A stretch of 34,391 nt of DNA, from contig NZ_AOIO01000026.1 in assembly GCF_000337555.1 (NCBI RefSeq), positions 1 to 34,391 on the forward strand, in the 5' to 3' direction. Under the pieces are notes generated by a model. It worked only from the letters and a program-made list of their open reading frames with translations, made no database searches and was not told where the DNA came from. Within the stretch, counting starts at the first letter, position 1. Every line of letters starts with the position of its first letter. Shown here in pieces: positions 31,028 through 34,391 of this stretch. Both the position numbers and the translations under genes were made by a program. This DNA comes from Natrialba asiatica DSM 12278 (lineage in GTDB: Archaea; Halobacteriota; Halobacteria; Halobacteriales; Natrialbaceae).

Positions 31028-32260
31028 CTACAGCTCGAGATGCTGGAGTTTGAGCGTCCGTCCGACGCGCCAGCCGGTGATTCCTGCGACGACCGTTCCG
31101 ACGCCGACCGCGAGTGCGAAGCCGGCGAGATAGACCTCGGGCGGCGTTTGCAGGAGGTTCTCGAAGCCGACGAGTTCGTGCGCGAGTCGATTGAGGGCGT
31201 GCGTGAGCGGCGGGGTAGCGACGATGCCGACGATGCCGCCCAGGAAGCCAATGACGAGGCCCTGGACGGCGATCATCCCCGCGAGGACGTGCCGCGAGAG
31301 TCCGATCGCTCGTAGCGCGGCGAGTTCGCGTCGTTGCTGGGTGACCACGAGCGCGAACAGATTGGTGGTGAGGACGACGCCGCCGATGACGGCGAGGCCG
31401 ACCAGCGTCGTTCCGCTCGCAAGCACGAGGGGGCGGTCCGCGACCATGGCCTCGACCTGCTCGTCGCTCGTCCGAACTTCGTAGTCCGGATACTCGGCTG
31501 CGAGGTCGTCCCGGACAGCCGCCGGGTCGGAACCGGCGGCCGCATCGGCGGTGATGAACGTCGCCCGATCGGTCCCCGTCGTTCCGGCGACGACCTGCAG
31601 GTCGGGCAGCGGAACCGTTACTGCTGGCGTGCCGAGGAACTGCGAGTAGTAGGACGCGGTCCCGACGACGGTGAACTCGTAGTCGGGGGCGGTCTCGCGG
31701 CTGGTGCCGACGTAAACGGTGTCGCCGACGGTGGCACCGACCGCGTCCGCAACCTGCGGGTCGAGGACGATTTCGGCCGTCTGTGGCTCGGTTGGGCGCT
31801 CGCCGTCGCTCGGCGGTTCGACGCGATCGAAGCCGCGCCCACTCTGGAAGTCGAAGCCGTCGTGAGTCTCCTGAACGCCGACCGCGGAGGTACGTTCGAG
31901 GTCGTCCGGTTCGGTACCGATGTATACCTCGTGCATTGCAAGCGGTGCGGCGGAACTCACGTCGTCGCGAGCGGTGAGTTCGGCGGCCGTCCCGTGGGAG
32001 TCGGCGATCGGATTCTCGGTGCCGCTCGCCGACGGATCGACGGGGTCGCTCGAGATCCAGATGTCCCGGTTGGCGTTGTCGAGTCCGGTCTCACCCACTT
32101 CGACGACGCCGGCACCGAGGCTCGCGAGGAGCGTCACCGCCAGGACCGAGAGGCTGACGGCGAAGACGGCGAGGACGGTCCGCCCGGGTGAGCGCCGGAG
32201 CTGAGCGAACGCGAGGCCGATCACGGCCCGAGTTCGGACGACCGGGTAACGGAGACTCAT
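31028..32260 (-). CDS. FtsX/MacB-type ABC transporter permease, second of two
   Basis: This 410-residue permease has one N-terminal helix (RTVLAVFAVSLSVLAVTLLA, about 29-48), a large extracytoplasmic domain (about 50-280, rich in Asp, Thr, Gly) and three C-terminal helices with QQRRELAALRAIGLSRHVLAG-type coupling text, the FtsX family signature. It ends with WRVGRTLKLQHLEL. The ATG at 32260 (M72 of the longest frame) is chosen because it overlaps the upstream permease stop by four bases (ATGA), while upstream codons overlap that gene in another frame. Substrates of MacB/LolCE-like systems include lipoproteins or peptides; here it is unknown. Confidence 0.87.
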   Translation of the reverse strand: MSLRYPVVRTRAVIGLAFAQLRRSPGRTVLAVFAVSLSVLAVTLLASLGAGVVEVGETGLDNANRDIWISSDPVDPSASGTENPIADSHGTAAELTARDDVSSAAPLAMHEVYIGTEPDDLERTSAVGVQETHDGFDFQSGRGFDRVEPPSDGERPTEPQTAEIVLDPQVADAVGATVGDTVYVGTSRETAPDYEFTVVGTASYYSQFLGTPAVTVPLPDLQVVAGTTGTDRATFITADAAAGSDPAAVRDDLAAEYPDYEVRTSDEQVEAMVADRPLVLASGTTLVGLAVIGGVVLTTNLFALVVTQQRRELAALRAIGLSRHVLAGMIAVQGLVIGFLGGIVGIVATPPLTHALNRLAHELVGFENLLQTPPEVYLAGFALAVGVGTVVAGITGWRVGRTLKLQHLEL

Positions 32261-33678
32261 CGGCTCACCTCCGCGAGCACGGACGTTCGGGCGGCGATGA
32301 CGAGCGGGTACGGAATCGCGATCAGCCCGGCGACGCACGCGATGACGAGCGCGTACGGGAGGAACAGCGGATGGGTCTCTGCAATCGCTCCCGGTGCGAT
32401 GGTCCCGCTCGCGACGGCGTTGAGCGCGTGGATGCCGACGAATCCGAGCACACCGCCGAGCAGCGCGCCACACAGCGTCAGCGCCTGCGTCGAAATCGCA
32501 ACGATCGCGAGCCTGCTGTGCGTCGGGAACCCGACGGACTCGAGAACGGCGAGCATCCGCCGATCCTCGTTGACGGTCATCCCCGCCGTCGTCGCGACGA
32601 ACGCCGCGCAGATCGCGACGCCGACGACGAGCGCGAGCACGCTGGTCACGAACGCCAACCCGTCGTCGAACAACAGCGAGGGATCGGTGCGATCGGGCGT
32701 CTCGACGGTCGCATCCGGATAGGCCGCTGCAGCCTCGTCCGCGGCCGCGTCGGATTCGCCCCAGACCAGCACTCGATCCGCGAGTTCACCCTCGCTCGCA
32801 CCCGAAAGCGTCTGGAGGGCGCGCAAGTGGCCGAGCGCGACGGGCGTTTCGTCGTCACCGCTCGTCTCCGCGACGGCCGTGACGGTCACCGTCGGCGGTG
32901 GCGTGTCCGTCGCTTCGAACTGTGAACTCGAGACGGCGAGTTCGTCGCCCGCGGTGACACCGAGACGCTCCGCGGCGGTCGTCGAGAGGACGAGTTCACG
33001 CTGACCCGGGGCTGCGGTGGCGTTGGTACCGGTTGTGACAGTGTCGTCAGCGGCGGCGTTCGACTCGGCGGCGAGTTCGTTCGTCGGGAGTCCGGCGACG
33101 GTTCGGGGTTCCTCGTCCGGGGTGACGCCGACGAGGAGGATGGTCTGCGGGTCGGTTGCGGTGCGGTTGTCGGTCGCGTTCGCATCCGTTTCGTTCGATT
33201 CGGTTACGGTCGTTCCACCCTCTCCCGCCCGTTCGAGTCGCATCGGTTCGGTGAGCACCGGCGTCGCGTGGTCGACGCCCTCGCCCGCCCGGATCGACGC
33301 CGCGCGCTCGTTGGCCTCGCCGAGCCGCGCCCCCTCGACGCCGTTGATGGACGAGAGCAGGTCCGTCGATTCCGGCGTCACCTGCACGTCGGCGTCGTTC
33401 TCGGTCGTCGTTCCGCCGTCCGCGAGCGCGAGCGCGACCCCGGTCACCACCACGAGCAGCGCGATCGTCAACGCAACGGCGCTGATCGTCGCGATAACCC
33501 GACGCGAGGTCGTCTTCGTCGTCCGCTTCCACAGCCGCGTCACTGCCAGTCGGCCCAATCCAACCCAGCGAGTTCGATTCGTTCCCCGCCCGCTGAACTC
33601 GTCGGTCCTTCGTTCGTCGCGGCTCTGACCCCGACGTTCGTTGCCCGCGTTCGGCGGCTGCTCGTCGTCAGTGTCCAT
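32257..33678 (-). CDS. FtsX/MacB-type ABC transporter permease, first of two
   Basis: This 473-residue permease has a polar N-terminal tail (1-45), the first helix at about 60-85 (VIATISAVALTIALLVVVTG), a large outer domain (90-325) with Thr/Ala/Asp-rich text, and three C-terminal helices. NEDRRMLAVLESVGFPTHSRLAI is the FtsX-type coupling region. The two permeases differ in sequence, pointing to a heterodimer like LolCE. The ATG at 33678 overlaps the ATPase stop by 11 nt; a start at 33696 is also possible. Confidence 0.85.
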   Translation of the reverse strand: MDTDDEQPPNAGNERRGQSRDERRTDEFSGRGTNRTRWVGLGRLAVTRLWKRTTKTTSRRVIATISAVALTIALLVVVTGVALALADGGTTTENDADVQVTPESTDLLSSINGVEGARLGEANERAASIRAGEGVDHATPVLTEPMRLERAGEGGTTVTESNETDANATDNRTATDPQTILLVGVTPDEEPRTVAGLPTNELAAESNAAADDTVTTGTNATAAPGQRELVLSTTAAERLGVTAGDELAVSSSQFEATDTPPPTVTVTAVAETSGDDETPVALGHLRALQTLSGASEGELADRVLVWGESDAAADEAAAAYPDATVETPDRTDPSLLFDDGLAFVTSVLALVVGVAICAAFVATTAGMTVNEDRRMLAVLESVGFPTHSRLAIVAISTQALTLCGALLGGVLGFVGIHALNAVASGTIAPGAIAETHPLFLPYALVIACVAGLIAIPYPLVIAARTSVLAEVSR

Positions 33679-34391
33679 CGGCGACCACCCGTCCATCGCG
33701 CAGTGTGATCACGCGGTCGGCGACGGCGAGCGTGCTCTCGTCGTGCGAAGCGAGCAGGACCGCGCGTTCGCGTCCGACGTCGGTCAACAGGTCGAGAACG
33801 GCGTCGCCGGTCGCCGTATCGAGTTCACCGGTCGGTTCGTCGGCGATGACGACGGTGGGGTCGGTCGCGAGGGCGCGGGCGATGGCGACGCGCTGGCGTT
33901 CGCCGCCGCTGAGTTCGGTCGGCAGGTGGGTGGTTCGATCTTCGAGGCCGACCTGTGTGAGGAGTTCGGTCGCTCGCTTTCGCCGGGCGCGCTTTGGCAC
34001 GCCGGTCTGGACGAGCGGGAGGGCAACGTTTGCTCGTGCGGAGAGCGAGGGGAGGAGATGGAAGTGCTGGAAGACGATACCGACGTGCTGTCGGCGCACG
34101 TGGGTTCGCTTCCGGGTCGAGAGCGGCGTCAGGTCGGTCCCGACGAGTTCGACGCTGCCCGAAGTCGGAACCAACAGGCCGGCGACGGCGTGGAGGATGG
34201 TCGACTTGCCGCTGCCACTGGGGCCTTCGAGTCCGATCGTTTCGCCGGGCTGAACGTCGATCGAGACGTCCCGAAGGGCGGTTACGGTTCGTTGCTCACC
34301 GGCTCGGAGGCGGCCACCCGTCGCACCGTACTCGTGGGTGACGCCGTCGAGTCGGACGGCAGGTGTCGGCTGCCGCTCGTCCGATGGCTGT
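33668..34391 (-). CDS. MacB/LolD-type ABC transporter ATP-binding protein, 5' end outside window
   Basis: The minus-strand frame is open from the window edge to the stop at 33668 (240 codons). It reads VRLDGVTHEYG at the start, Walker A GPSGSGKST, VGIVFQHFHLLPSLSARANVALP with the Q-loop, signature LSGGERQRVAIARAL, Walker B VVIADEPTGELD and H-loop ASHDE. No ATG or GTG start is present in the visible part, so the start is to the right of the window. It is the first visible gene of a three-gene unit with the two FtsX-type permeases (11-nt and 4-nt overlaps). Confidence 0.92.
   Translation of the reverse strand, partial: QPSDERQPTPAVRLDGVTHEYGATGGRLRAGEQRTVTALRDVSIDVQPGETIGLEGPSGSGKSTILHAVAGLLVPTSGSVELVGTDLTPLSTRKRTHVRRQHVGIVFQHFHLLPSLSARANVALPLVQTGVPKRARRKRATELLTQVGLEDRTTHLPTELSGGERQRVAIARALATDPTVVIADEPTGELDTATGDAVLDLLTDVGRERAVLLASHDESTLAVADRVITLRDGRVVADGH

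Overview
The window is chromosomal DNA of a halophilic archaeon (class Halobacteria; the poly-gamma-glutamate genes fit Natrialbaceae best, which is inference). Support comes from the high GC, the strongly acidic proteins, a PGF-CTERM anchor, Tat-type secretion signals, archaeal housekeeping genes (SRP19, Gar1, Dph2, METTL5-type methyltransferase, salactin) and many TATA-like boxes centred 26-31 nt before the start codon, as expected for leaderless haloarchaeal transcripts. No rRNA, tRNA, CRISPR array or intact insertion sequence was seen.

Layout. 1-3474: cobalamin-type ABC importer, btuCD on the minus strand (btuD runs off the left edge) and btuF divergent on the plus strand, with one palindromic TATA element midway. 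3539-4128: srp19-gar1. 4242-5576: trkA (minus). 5805-6842: presenilin-type intramembrane protease. 6930-9278: cysS and a Tat lipoprotein (minus). 9358-10212: a small conserved protein divergent from a BolA-like protein. 10368-12564: a YdbS/YdbT-like pair of bacterial-PH membrane proteins. 12585-14033: fumC. 14348-14581: small zinc-finger protein.

14582-16132 is gene-poor and AT-richer, with one frame that looks like a decayed gene and a possible 33-codon gene. It is followed by a DUF5805-like DNA-binding protein and a tyrosine recombinase (16133-17558), then convergently by pgsB and a double-length pgsC (17934-20392), a HisG-like protein (20833-21765) and a 699-residue acidic coiled-coil protein (21898-23997).

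24128-26008 carries a UlaG-like metallo-hydrolase divergent from an exported superoxide dismutase. 26125-27174 is dph2. 27440-29518 holds a four-helix membrane protein followed by the actin homologue salactin, a plausible cytoskeleton and membrane-tether pair. 29627-29791 is a 54-residue zinc ribbon. 29947-31023 pairs an unknown protein with a METTL5-like RNA methyltransferase. 31028-34391 is a MacB/LolD-type ABC system of two FtsX-like permeases and an ATPase cut by the right edge.

The most interesting points are the salactin-membrane protein pair with a repeated motif in its tail, the duplicated PgsC in a minimal two-gene polyglutamate locus, the DUF5805-recombinase module with dyad sites around it, the divergent HisG-like and coiled-coil proteins, and several exact palindromes placed at promoters, one of them running into a start codon.
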